A program made the position numbers and the translations under genes. A model generated the notes under the pieces. That model worked only from the letters and a program-made list of their open reading frames with translations. It did not search any database and was not told where the DNA came from. Below are positions 35,917 through 45,066 of a DNA stretch of 64,000 nt, piece by piece (the first letter of the stretch is position 1; each line of letters begins with the position of its first letter). This DNA is from CBDCLY01 sp965218715 (GTDB lineage Bacteria; Bacteroidota; Bacteroidia; Flavobacteriales_E; Vicingaceae). Where the stretch lies: assembly GCA_965218715.1 (NCBI GenBank), contig CBDCLY010000009.1, positions 1 to 64,000 on the forward strand, read 5' to 3'.

Positions 35917-38900
35917 CTATAGTTCACTTTCGAAATCTCTTTCAAAATCTCTCTTTTCTCGTTCAGAGCCAAACATAAATGAAAAGGGCTTCTCCCCTTT
36001 TACGGCAGGATATTTTCTTTTGTCTTTTTTTAGTTCTTTAACCTGAGTATTGAATTCTTCGTTGGAAGAAATTACTTTCATTAAGCCCCTTCTATAACTG
36101 AAATAATACCAATTCTTTGGGTCTACTTCTAACAAGATGTCGATTAAATCTCCAGATCTTTTTTTGGTAATCATGATCTTACCATCCATGTATTTATTGA
36201 CTTCTTCCTTATTGATGTTTGAAAGGCCAAGTTTACCAAATGACTTATAGGAATTGATGTCCTCAAACCATTTCATTTTAACATCATTAAATACCATTCT
36301 TTTATTCAGCTCATCTGGCATCCGCTTTACTTTGCCATTCAAATTCAATTGCGCAATCAACTCATCTGCATCCTCAACCCCTATAATCTCTTTTAACCCT
36401 TTTTCATAAGTAGCTCTGCTAAAATCGGTTGCCTGCAGGTTGATGTTCTCGTTTAAGTCATCAGCCATTTTTTTCATGGCATTGTCATCAAAGAAAAAGT
36501 CAATGGTCATCATTAAATCCAAAACAGCTGAATTATCAATTTGATTGTGTACAATATTTCCAGCAGCATTGAATTTAAGGTTGCCCGTTCTAGCTCCAAT
36601 GTCAACTAATCCATCTCCATATATTTTACAATCTTCGGTATTCAATTTTAAATAATTTCCTGGCAAACTGGGCTCTGCAATTTTTTCCTTACTAGATATA
36701 ACATAGTCCTTGCTTGTTTTATCAAAATGGATAAACCCTTCAGCTGGTAATAAAGCAATATCAGAATAATTGCTCCTTTGATTTAAAAAGGCAGAATAAA
36801 GGAAGATGGAATCAATATTTAAATTAATACCAGTAAGCAGTACTGCATCTGCAGTGTCTCTCATAGTGGTATCAATTGGGATAAAAATATCGTTTGGATT
36901 GATTTCAGCTTCAAACTTAAACCAAGGAGTGCTAAGCAGATTGCACTCATGAACCAATCTGCTTGCCCCATCAAAAACAAGAAATTGTTTACTTCCATAT
37001 AGCTTCACCCCACCTTCAAATCCGAAACGAGGACTTAAGCTGAAACTTATAGAATCAGCTATTTCGCCAGTACCAACTGTCTGACCAGTAGTGTCGACAC
37101 TAATATTGCTTAGGTAAATGGGTTGTACTTGATTCAACTCATCTTTATAATCAATAAAACCAGAGGAGGTATAAGATTTACGACCAAAGATTTTGGTGTT
37201 CGCTTCATACACCTTGTGGTATTCTGTTACACTGTTGGTAATGATTTCGGAATTAACCAAAGGCTCCATGTTTGCCTTTTTCTTGATGGTTACATCTGCT
37301 CCACTGTCTGGATAAACCCTAGAATCTGCCGCATTGATATACAAAACATCCTTGGCTTTAATTACATGACGCCTAGAATCATAACGCGCTAGTGGGGCAT
37401 AGAAAAACAAGCTGTCTTGATCTGGATGTGTGGAAACAAACTTTGAACCTTCTAATTTAACATCTGCGGCTACACTTTTCTTAGAAGAACCCTTTAAATC
37501 AATCATCCCATTGTCCATGTACCACTTGAATTCCTCCATATAACACAAATATTGGTTAATTGGAAATTCAATCGGTTCTGCTTCACCATTCGACTTGAAC
37601 TCAGCAAATCTTCCTCTATAATCTACATGTGCATTTTGATTTTTGGTTTTCAATGCAAATGCTCCTGCCACTTCATCTTTCAATTGAAAATCTGCAGTAT
37701 CAGCATCTATGGTGATGTATTTAAAAACAAATTGATCCGACATTAAATCTGCCCTTCCAAAGTGGTAGGTACCATCTCCAGTAACCGACTCTGGTGTTAA
37801 GGCAGTAGTGCCTTCAAAATTGGATTGATTATCGTAAAACACCATCCCAGATTCGGTGGTAGTTGCATACATGATATCATCTGAAGGATACCAACGCATT
37901 TTTGTTTTCTCCGCTTTAATCGGAGGGAATTCTATTTTACCCTTTTGTTTTTCTACTACATACTTATCTGCAAGAGTGTACATGGAGTCAGGATAGAAAA
38001 TAAAGTCTTGTGAATAGGTTGTTGATGTAATGTATTTTAACTTTCCATCACCCCTTAAACCATCATGGCTCAATTTAATCTTATCAAAAAACTGCCCTTT
38101 GCCTTTGTACATTGGATAACCTTCAGGTGGGGTGTTTCTTACAAAACCTAGGGAAAAGTCTGGTTGCAATGTTAATTGCTCTTTAAATTCTGGAAAGATG
38201 TTGGCAGATGTAAAGGTGCCATCAAATTTCAGCTGCTCATTGGTAAAGTTATCTAAGCTATCAATTGTAAATGGGTCAAGTTCGAAGTAAAAATTTCCCT
38301 TTTTATAAACTCCATCTAGAATTTCCTTTTTATCGTAAAACACGTAACTGTTGTTTTTAGAATTTAGGATGGGATATTCCGGAAAATCTTTTAATCCAGA
38401 TTTATTGAAGGGTTCATCTATGAGTAAATCACCGTTTACATCTTGAATAACTGTTTTCACCGGCTTTAAAATGGGGTTACCTGCTTTGTCTTTCTCTCCC
38501 GATAAGGCTTTAATCTGCAAAGAATCTACATTGGTAAGGTTGATTTTAAACTGCTCATAATCAAAAGAAAATTCTTTACCATAAAAATCAAATCGTCCGG
38601 CCTTAATCTGACCAGCAAACTCGAAATACCGGTTCTTCTTCATGTTGATGTTTCCTCCTTGAGGCAAGATGACTACCTGCTGGGAGTCAGACACCACAAT
38701 TCCTCGAATCCCATTAACATTCAGGTCATAGTTAAGTAGGTTGATTTTTGCGTTGTTTTTACTTTCAATGTCGGAATAGATACTGATCACATCATAGTCT
38801 GATTTTTTGGTTTTTGCGAGCACAAAATCATGCAATTTCTGTTTCACATAAACCTCTTCCTTATCGAAATCAAAACTCAAAAAGCCAAGTGTACTTAAAT

Positions 38901-40374
38901 ATACTATCATGTTTTGCCCCGCGATATAATCTAGGCCTAACTTATAACCAACATCTCTTACATCTAGAATATCGGTATCTCGGTCTCTTGCCAGCTCATA
39001 AACACTGAATAGTGGATTGATGTCTGACATTCCTCTAATCTTGTCGAACATTTCTTCCTTGAAATAATCTTTTGATGTAAAAAGGGCATCTGTTTTAGTT
39101 CCACCAACCAAGTTGGTCATTTGTATCATTGGTTCATCTGTTTTCCAATTCAATACTTCAAAATTCATTTCGAGATTGTGAAAAGAGTTGGAGTAAGGGG
39201 TGATGGAAACCCCTTTATTTTCTTTGTAAAGAGTAACGAGTTTCTGATCTACAAGGTATTTAAAGTTAAGACCAGGATGAGTTATGGAGTCTTCGTCCAA
39301 ATAGATGGCTACAGAAGCTAGAGTTGAAATGATTTTATCGGTTCTAATGGAGAAAGATTCTGAACTGGCCCGTAAGAAAACGGTATCATTTCTCAGAAAT
39401 TCGAAAATGGCATCTTTTTCAGAATCCCCCTTCCCTAGCAATTTAGAGCCTACCATTGAAAAACCACCATCAAAGTTTACACCTGGTGAAATGTTTTCAA
39501 TTCTAACGCGCTTATCATAGGAATCAAATTGAGGATAACTGGCCCGTTCGATGGTCATGTTGGCCAATATTTTATTGGTTAGCTTTCCTAAAAGAGGCTG
39601 ATTCAGGTAAAAACTATTGTAAAAAACTACTGAGTCGGCCTCATAACTATAGGTTCTGGTTTCTATCTTATAATTCGAAATTTCCGCATAGACTTCATCA
39701 CTAAGCAAGCCTGCTCTTTTCCAGGTAACTCTACCATTTTTGCCAATCCACAGTCCTTCGGTTGGATAATAAACCCCTTTGGTATTGTATATTTTCATGC
39801 TATCTCTCTTGGCATAGCATATTAAGTCAAGTGACTCAAAACTGATCCGAGGAAGACTATCAAAACCGAATACATAATTGTTATTGTTGGCAGCCCAAAC
39901 CGTAGATGCTGAGGTGTAAATGGCATTTTGTCTAAATAGCCCGTTACAGAACTCTAGAAAGTCTGTGAATTTCTTCTTTTTTCGTTCTTCAAGGAGTTTG
40001 AAAATAATTCCTTGCCATGCTTCGAAGCTTTCTTCTGTTTGGTTTTCATCAACAACAAAACTACCTACTGTAAATAAGTAGTTTCTAAAGTCTGGAAAGG
40101 CACGAAGCTTTTTCTTCAACATTTTGTTGGTAACCGCATATACCCCTTCACGCTGACTCTCAGAAAAATAGCCACCATACCATACAACTTGAAACTGTTT
40201 CATGAAATCTTTTCCTTCCTTTCTTGAATTGACAAGGAATGCTTCCATGGTATTAAAAAACTCGATGGAATCTTTAGGAAAGCTAGTTGGACTTTGGGCT
40301 TTAAGTGTTTGACCAAGTCCAATTAGGAGGAATAATAGTAGTGCTTTTTTGATTGCTTTGAATAGAATCGCCAT
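35917..40374 (-). CDS. 1485-aa secreted beta-rich protein of unknown function
   Basis: Signal peptide with the hydrophobic core LLLFLLIGLGQTLKAQ, then about 200 largely helical residues, then over 1000 residues of short beta-strand units. Recurrent wording includes ENISPGVNFDGGFSMVGSKL, FAGQIKAGRFDFYGKEFSFD, YKGKGQFFDKIKLSHDGLRG, DVLYINAADSRVYPDSGADV and LNLNGKVKRMPDE. The strand pattern and the VYPDSGADVTI-type units recall OstA/LptA/AsmA-like elongated beta scaffolds, but I cannot assign a family. It ends in a charged region (SEREKRDFERDFESEL). No transmembrane helix after the signal, so periplasmic or outer-membrane-associated. It lies 127 bp upstream of the SPOR giant on the same strand, and 68 bp downstream of prmA. 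Confidence 0.75.
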   Translation of the reverse strand: MAILFKAIKKALLLFLLIGLGQTLKAQSPTSFPKDSIEFFNTMEAFLVNSRKEGKDFMKQFQVVWYGGYFSESQREGVYAVTNKMLKKKLRAFPDFRNYLFTVGSFVVDENQTEESFEAWQGIIFKLLEERKKKKFTDFLEFCNGLFRQNAIYTSASTVWAANNNNYVFGFDSLPRISFESLDLICYAKRDSMKIYNTKGVYYPTEGLWIGKNGRVTWKRAGLLSDEVYAEISNYKIETRTYSYEADSVVFYNSFYLNQPLLGKLTNKILANMTIERASYPQFDSYDKRVRIENISPGVNFDGGFSMVGSKLLGKGDSEKDAIFEFLRNDTVFLRASSESFSIRTDKIISTLASVAIYLDEDSITHPGLNFKYLVDQKLVTLYKENKGVSITPYSNSFHNLEMNFEVLNWKTDEPMIQMTNLVGGTKTDALFTSKDYFKEEMFDKIRGMSDINPLFSVYELARDRDTDILDVRDVGYKLGLDYIAGQNMIVYLSTLGFLSFDFDKEEVYVKQKLHDFVLAKTKKSDYDVISIYSDIESKNNAKINLLNYDLNVNGIRGIVVSDSQQVVILPQGGNINMKKNRYFEFAGQIKAGRFDFYGKEFSFDYEQFKINLTNVDSLQIKALSGEKDKAGNPILKPVKTVIQDVNGDLLIDEPFNKSGLKDFPEYPILNSKNNSYVFYDKKEILDGVYKKGNFYFELDPFTIDSLDNFTNEQLKFDGTFTSANIFPEFKEQLTLQPDFSLGFVRNTPPEGYPMYKGKGQFFDKIKLSHDGLRGDGKLKYITSTTYSQDFIFYPDSMYTLADKYVVEKQKGKIEFPPIKAEKTKMRWYPSDDIMYATTTESGMVFYDNQSNFEGTTALTPESVTGDGTYHFGRADLMSDQFVFKYITIDADTADFQLKDEVAGAFALKTKNQNAHVDYRGRFAEFKSNGEAEPIEFPINQYLCYMEEFKWYMDNGMIDLKGSSKKSVAADVKLEGSKFVSTHPDQDSLFFYAPLARYDSRRHVIKAKDVLYINAADSRVYPDSGADVTIKKKANMEPLVNSEIITNSVTEYHKVYEANTKIFGRKSYTSSGFIDYKDELNQVQPIYLSNISVDTTGQTVGTGEIADSISFSLSPRFGFEGGVKLYGSKQFLVFDGASRLVHECNLLSTPWFKFEAEINPNDIFIPIDTTMRDTADAVLLTGINLNIDSIFLYSAFLNQRSNYSDIALLPAEGFIHFDKTSKDYVISSKEKIAEPSLPGNYLKLNTEDCKIYGDGLVDIGARTGNLKFNAAGNIVHNQIDNSAVLDLMMTIDFFFDDNAMKKMADDLNENINLQATDFSRATYEKGLKEIIGVEDADELIAQLNLNGKVKRMPDELNKRMVFNDVKMKWFEDINSYKSFGKLGLSNINKEEVNKYMDGKIMITKKRSGDLIDILLEVDPKNWYYFSYRRGLMKVISSNEEFNTQVKELKKDKRKYPAVKGEKPFSFMFGSEREKRDFERDFESEL

Positions 40375-40442
40375 AAAGGAAATTTAGACCGTAATTTAAG
40401 TTAAAAAGCGGGGCTTAGCAAAACACAGGCCAAGGAAAGCTA

Positions 40443-41279
40443 CTATTTTTTCAACATGATGCATGCCCAGTCGTCCTGACTGCTTGACTGAACCACTTTA
40501 AGCCCGTGGCTTTGGAAAAACTCTTTCAAGTCTTCAACATCATGTTCATAAAACCCGCTTATCAATAAATGGGCATTATCATTCATGCACCTTAAGTATT
40601 CTGGTCCATCTCTCAATAGAATGTTTTTATTGATATTGGCCAAAAACACATCACTCATTTGCTCAAAATCCTTCAATTGATTCACATCTCCTAACACCGC
40701 TTTTATTTTAGAACAATTATTCCTTACTGTATTTTCTTGAATGTTTTCGAAAGCCCATTCTTCAATATCTATGGCCAATATTTGCTCTGCGCCCATTAGT
40801 TCAGCCAATATTGCTAGAACCCCAGTGCCGCTTCCCATATCAATTACTGAACTTCCTTGAAATTCTAGCTCAGACATCTGCTTCAACATCAATTGTGTTG
40901 TGGCATGATGTCCTGTGCCAAATGACATTTTTGGTTCAATTAAGATGTCGTATTTCACCTTTTTAGGAATAGGATGAAAACCTGCCCTTACCGCACAGAA
41001 ATCACCAAGCAGTATCGGCTTAAAATTATCTTCCCAGACTTTGTTCCAATTTTGTTTTTCAATTTCCTCAGTGCTAAACTCAATCTCTGCCATCGGCTTC
41101 AATCGATCTAAAATATCATGTATGGATACTGAATTAAATTGATCTTTAACTATATACGCCTTTAAAACGGGAGAGTCTTCTTCAAAGCTCTCAAAGCCCA
41201 ATTCAGCCAGTTCGGCAATCAAGATCTCCTGAAAAGGTTCAAAAGGACTTAATTTGAAACTACATTGAAGGTAATTCAT
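40443..41279 (-). CDS. prmA: ribosomal protein L11 methyltransferase
   Basis: 278 aa. The SAM-binding motif VIDMGSGTGVLAILAELMGA is followed by the acidic ILAIDIEEWA. The substrate-side region EPKMSFGTGHHATTQLMLKQ matches PrmA. Trimethylates L11 at several amino groups. Its ATG is directly adjacent to the tpiA stop. Intact. Confidence 0.94.
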   Translation of the reverse strand: MNYLQCSFKLSPFEPFQEILIAELAELGFESFEEDSPVLKAYIVKDQFNSVSIHDILDRLKPMAEIEFSTEEIEKQNWNKVWEDNFKPILLGDFCAVRAGFHPIPKKVKYDILIEPKMSFGTGHHATTQLMLKQMSELEFQGSSVIDMGSGTGVLAILAELMGAEQILAIDIEEWAFENIQENTVRNNCSKIKAVLGDVNQLKDFEQMSDVFLANINKNILLRDGPEYLRCMNDNAHLLISGFYEHDVEDLKEFFQSHGLKVVQSSSQDDWACIMLKK

Positions 41280-42029
41280 TTAGAAAGAGTTAGCGATAGA
41301 GATAAAATCAGCCGAATTTAAAGCAGCACCTCCAATTAGGCCTCCATCGATATCATTCTGAGCAAACAATTCTTCAGCATTATTTGGTTTAACGCTACCA
41401 CCATACAAGATTGAAATATTTTCTGCAATTTCAGAATTGGCATGATCAGCAACTTCTTTTCGAATAAATGCATGCATTTCTTGAGCTTGAGCTGCACTTG
41501 CTGTCTCACCAGTTCCAATTGCCCATACAGGTTCGTAGGCCAAAACTACTTTTTCCAAATCCGCTATACCTAAAGACCAAAGTGCCTGCAATTGATGACT
41601 TACTACTTCTTCCTGTTTGTTGGATTTCCTATCATTAAGTTCTTCTCCAAAACAGAAAACAGGAATCAAGTCATTCTTCAAGGCTTGATTTAATTTCTCT
41701 GATAATTCAGCATTACCTTCTTTAAAATATTCTCTTCTTTCTGAATGGCCAACCAATACATAATTTAATCCAATGCTTTGGAGCATTGCCCCTGAAACCT
41801 CTCCAGTGTAGGCTCCTGAATCATGCTGACTAAGATTTTGCGCACCCAGTTTAATTGATGTACTCTTAAGGATTTCACTTAATTTGCTTAAATGGGTAAA
41901 AGGAGGGATAAGAATTAATTCTACCTCTTCATTCCACTTTTCTGCAATGATTTCCTTCGCTAATTGATTGCCCTCTTGAACATTGGTATTCATTTTCCAA
42001 TTTCCAGCAACTATTCTTTTTCTTTTCAT
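41280..42029 (-). CDS. tpiA: triosephosphate isomerase
   Basis: 249 aa TIM barrel interconverting DHAP and glyceraldehyde-3-phosphate. GNWKMN carries the active-site Lys. VLVGHSERREYF carries the catalytic His. VVLAYEPVWAIGTGETA carries the catalytic Glu. YGGSVKPNNAEELFAQ and GLIGGAAL bind phosphate. Full length. Between an ABC permease (3-bp gap) and prmA (no gap). Confidence 0.98.
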   Translation of the reverse strand: MKRKRIVAGNWKMNTNVQEGNQLAKEIIAEKWNEEVELILIPPFTHLSKLSEILKSTSIKLGAQNLSQHDSGAYTGEVSGAMLQSIGLNYVLVGHSERREYFKEGNAELSEKLNQALKNDLIPVFCFGEELNDRKSNKQEEVVSHQLQALWSLGIADLEKVVLAYEPVWAIGTGETASAAQAQEMHAFIRKEVADHANSEIAENISILYGGSVKPNNAEELFAQNDIDGGLIGGAALNSADFISIANSF

Positions 42030-42032
42030 ACG

Positions 42033-43103
42033 CTATGCCCTAACTCTAGGATCTAAGATGCCGTAGAGTATATCTACAATTAAATTTATTAGCACAAAAA
42101 TAACCGCAATTATTAAAACGGCGCCCATTACAATTGGAAGATCAAATTTTCCTAAAGCGTTTACTATCTCCCAACCGATCCCTTTCCAAGAGAAAATTAT
42201 TTCCACAAAAACAGCCCCAGCCATAAGGCTTGCGAACATTCCTGATATTGCCGTAATTACAGGATTTAAAGCATTCCTCAGCCCATGTTTCAATAGCACT
42301 ACTGGTCTACTTAATCCTTTGGCAGTAGCAGTTCGTATGTAATCCATACTCAATACCTCCAATAGACTGTTTCTAGTCAATTGAACGATTACAGACAATG
42401 GCCTAACGCCTAATGTTAAACTTGGCAATATTAAATTGCTCCATTTAATGTATTCTCCTCTGCCTAAATCATCTACTTCATATAAACTTCCTGTCATGCT
42501 TAAACCGGTATAATCAGACAATAAATACCCAAAAACCCAAGCCATAATTATTCCTACAAAAAAAGAAGGCAAAGCCATGCCAGACGTGGCAAGAAGTAAA
42601 AGTAAACGATCTACAATTCCGTCTTTGAATAAGGCTGCGATTATCCCTAAAAATAGGCCAACAAATGTTGCAAAAAGTATAGATGAAAAGGCCAAAACGG
42701 TTGTTTCAGGCAAACTTTCAAAAAGAATGGCTGAAACCGTTTTATTGCTTTGATACGATCTTCTTAAATAGGGTGCCTTTAAAATCAATAGCCAATTACT
42801 TCCAAAATTGATTTCTTTCCCCGACAAGTACCCGTAGTCTATAGTTTCAGCATTTTTGTTATTCTTTTTATACCAACTTACTGGGGATAAATCATTTAAA
42901 TAATAGGCATATTGTACCATAAGCGATTTATCTAATCCCAATTCAGAATTGATCTCATCAATTGCTGATTGATCAGCCCTTTGCCCTAACATCATTCTAG
43001 CAGGATCTCCAGGTAGAATATTGAAGATAAAAAAGACAATAGTGATAACACCGAATAAGACCAAGCCTCCGTAAAACAATCGACGCAGCACAAAAGAAAA
43101 CAT
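42033..43103 (-). CDS. ABC transporter permease, OppB/DppB type
   Basis: 356 aa. The first segment (VLRRLFYGGLVLFGVITIVF then NILPGDPARMMLG) and the cytoplasmic EAA-like loop (MDYIRTATAKGLSRPVVLLK) identify an oligopeptide/nickel-type inner-membrane permease with six membrane spans. An insertion of about 60 residues follows the first periplasmic segment. No DppC, ATPase or binding protein is adjacent, so its partners must be elsewhere. The terminal residues GILDPRVRA are family-typical. Confidence 0.9.
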   Translation of the reverse strand: MFSFVLRRLFYGGLVLFGVITIVFFIFNILPGDPARMMLGQRADQSAIDEINSELGLDKSLMVQYAYYLNDLSPVSWYKKNNKNAETIDYGYLSGKEINFGSNWLLILKAPYLRRSYQSNKTVSAILFESLPETTVLAFSSILFATFVGLFLGIIAALFKDGIVDRLLLLLATSGMALPSFFVGIIMAWVFGYLLSDYTGLSMTGSLYEVDDLGRGEYIKWSNLILPSLTLGVRPLSVIVQLTRNSLLEVLSMDYIRTATAKGLSRPVVLLKHGLRNALNPVITAISGMFASLMAGAVFVEIIFSWKGIGWEIVNALGKFDLPIVMGAVLIIAVIFVLINLIVDILYGILDPRVRA

Positions 43104-43124
43104 AAATTAATGCTTTAATTAGAT

Positions 43125-44387
43125 TTACTTAAACCACTCAATATCAGGCGTGTCATTTTCATGCCACTTCCCTTTAACAGTGCCTTTTTCTAGGTAAATA
43201 ATTCCTGGATTTGACCTGACTATTGTTTTTAGAACAATTCCGTCTGCTACCAAGAAATCGAAGTCTAAATTGTGTTTTTTGATGAAGTTATTCTTCTGGT
43301 TGGTGCCCGCCGCAGAGATGCCACTTACTCGAATGCCTTCTTTCTCTGCTTGCTTGGCCAATTCATTAATTTGATCTAAATGATCTTCATTGCAAATGGC
43401 CAGGTCGTAAGCCACAATAAGCAATAGTCTATCTTTAGCCAAAAGGGCATCGGTAATGTCTTCTGAAGTATGCGTTAGAATGGATAAGTCGGTAATTTTT
43501 GCTTCATCGCCAACTTCTATCAATTTACTCTCAGTATTGGCCCATTCCCAATCTTTGTTTTCCCAAATCTTTGAAGCATTGTATTCAGCCATATTGAACT
43601 CCTTCTCCTCCCCTGTCTTAATGTTTATATAGGTCAGTACATTGTCGTAAACTGGAGGTTTAGCATTAGGAGGCAACTCCATTTGTTCTGGTAGATTCTT
43701 TTCAATGGCATAGGGTCTAAAATCCTTAAAAGGCAGGTGCTGAACGGCTACAATTGCAAAAAGAATAGAACACACCGTGCCTAATGCGGTGGCTACCATT
43801 GCACTTGGCTTCTTGATCAACAATCGATATAAAATGGGTAAACCCAAGACAAAAGCAGTAAACCAAAGCGGTGCAAACCAATCTAAAGCAAAAGAAAGCC
43901 ATGCCATGATCAGCAAGGAAATAAGCGTAAAGATCAAATCACTTTTTAAGTGTTCAAAGGGTGCAATAATTTTTCGTTTGACAAACAATACAAGAATAAA
44001 CACTAAAAGAATGAGGTCCTTTATGAAGGAATCCCAAGGGGTTAATGGAATTGCATCTCCGAAACAACCACATGAACGAACAATTTCAAAAACCGCCGAA
44101 GCAAAAGTTAAAATGGTAAAGAACACGATCATTAACAATAGCAACCAGGTTACTCTTTTCATTTGATATCCAACAAGAACCGCTACTCCAAGAATTACCT
44201 CTAGAATACAGATTCCTGCTGCTAAGGGCACCAGAATATCGTGTAGCCAAGCCCAATCCATTCCAAATTCTATAAAATACTCTTCGAGTTTATAAGAGAA
44301 GCCCAATGGGTCATTGGCTTTAACAAGTCCGCTAAAGATGAATAGGTTTCCTACAAATATTCGGGATAAACTTACCAGAAATTTCAT
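43125..44387 (-). CDS. BT_3928-like membrane protein (MauE/DoxX domain plus thioredoxin-like C-terminus)
   Basis: 420 aa. Four membrane spans in the first 140 residues with the MauE-type motif RSCGCFGDAIPLTPWDSF, then three further spans. A soluble domain of about 170 residues (KDRLLLIVAYDLAICNEDHL, SAAGTNQKNNFIKKHNLDFD) has a thioredoxin/peroxiredoxin-like layout but no CxxC. A redox-linked envelope role is inferred from the first domain. It sits between DUF1599 and the ABC permease, an arrangement common in Bacteroidota. Confidence 0.82.
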   Translation of the reverse strand: MKFLVSLSRIFVGNLFIFSGLVKANDPLGFSYKLEEYFIEFGMDWAWLHDILVPLAAGICILEVILGVAVLVGYQMKRVTWLLLLMIVFFTILTFASAVFEIVRSCGCFGDAIPLTPWDSFIKDLILLVFILVLFVKRKIIAPFEHLKSDLIFTLISLLIMAWLSFALDWFAPLWFTAFVLGLPILYRLLIKKPSAMVATALGTVCSILFAIVAVQHLPFKDFRPYAIEKNLPEQMELPPNAKPPVYDNVLTYINIKTGEEKEFNMAEYNASKIWENKDWEWANTESKLIEVGDEAKITDLSILTHTSEDITDALLAKDRLLLIVAYDLAICNEDHLDQINELAKQAEKEGIRVSGISAAGTNQKNNFIKKHNLDFDFLVADGIVLKTIVRSNPGIIYLEKGTVKGKWHENDTPDIEWFK

Positions 44388-44401
44388 GTTGTTGATTTTT
44401 T

Positions 44402-44409
44402 CAAATGTA
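44402..44409 (-). promoter_or_regulatory. candidate -7 box for the BT_3928-like gene
   Basis: TACATTTG on the minus strand, 14 nt before the ATG at 44387 and inside the 56-bp gap after DUF1599. -33 element not evident. Confidence 0.4.
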
Positions 44410-44443
44410 TTAACATCATATTGAATGTGAGAAACATTAACAC

Positions 44444-44995
44444 TTATTGACCTTTCCCTTCTTCGTTCAGCTTAATGAGTGCAAAAACGGCATAATTGAT
44501 CATATCAAGGTAATTGGCATCAATTCCTTCTGAAATAAGTGTTTCCCCTTTATTGTTTTCTATTTGTTTGATTCGCAATAACTTTTGAAGGATCATATCC
44601 GTTAGCGAAGAAACCCTCATTTCTCTCCAAGCTTCATCATAGTCGTGGTTTTTATTTTCCATCAACGATTTGGCCTTATTCACCAGCTTAGTATATTTTT
44701 CTAAAGCGATATCTGCTTCAAGATTTAGATCTTCACTGTAACCCATTTCTAGTTGAACCAAAGCCATCACCGAATAATTAATGATTCCTATGAACTCAGG
44801 CCATATCCCTTCTTCCACTTTAGAATAGCCCTTTTCCTCTAGACTTCTAATTCTTTTGGCCTTAATGTACAATTGATCCGTTAGCGAGCTAGTTCTAAGG
44901 ACTCTCCAGGCACTTCCATAGTCGTGCATTTTCTTAACAAAGATGTCTTTGCAATTGCCTATAGCTTCATCATACTGTTTCGAGGTATTGCCCAT
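44444..44995 (-). CDS. DUF1599 domain-containing protein
   Basis: 183 aa containing two copies of the same unit: KKMHDYGSAWRVLRTSSLTD and ENKNHDYDEAWREMRVSSLT, each followed by K.RI. and INY. The repeated DYG.AWR..R..SLTD signature defines DUF1599, whose function is unknown. I chose the ATG at 44995 (MGNTSKQYDEAI) because family members begin there; a TTG at 45073 would overlap the divergent folP start. Confidence 0.87.
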   Translation of the reverse strand: MGNTSKQYDEAIGNCKDIFVKKMHDYGSAWRVLRTSSLTDQLYIKAKRIRSLEEKGYSKVEEGIWPEFIGIINYSVMALVQLEMGYSEDLNLEADIALEKYTKLVNKAKSLMENKNHDYDEAWREMRVSSLTDMILQKLLRIKQIENNKGETLISEGIDANYLDMINYAVFALIKLNEEGKGQ

Positions 44996-45004
44996 AAATT
45001 CTGC

Positions 45005-45012
45005 TACTTTTG
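45005..45012 (+). promoter_or_regulatory. candidate -7 box for folP-cdaA
   Basis: TACTTTTG in the 71-bp divergent gap between DUF1599 and folP, 54 nt before the folP ATG. Confidence 0.4.
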
Positions 45013-45066
45013 AGGATAATAATTTAGAACGAAAATAATGCTTTTCCAAGGATACATTGAGGCGAT

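Noticed and set aside
37123..39520. Short plus-strand frames opposite the 1485-aa protein
   Set aside because: Shadow frames on a continuous, clearly coding opposite strand.
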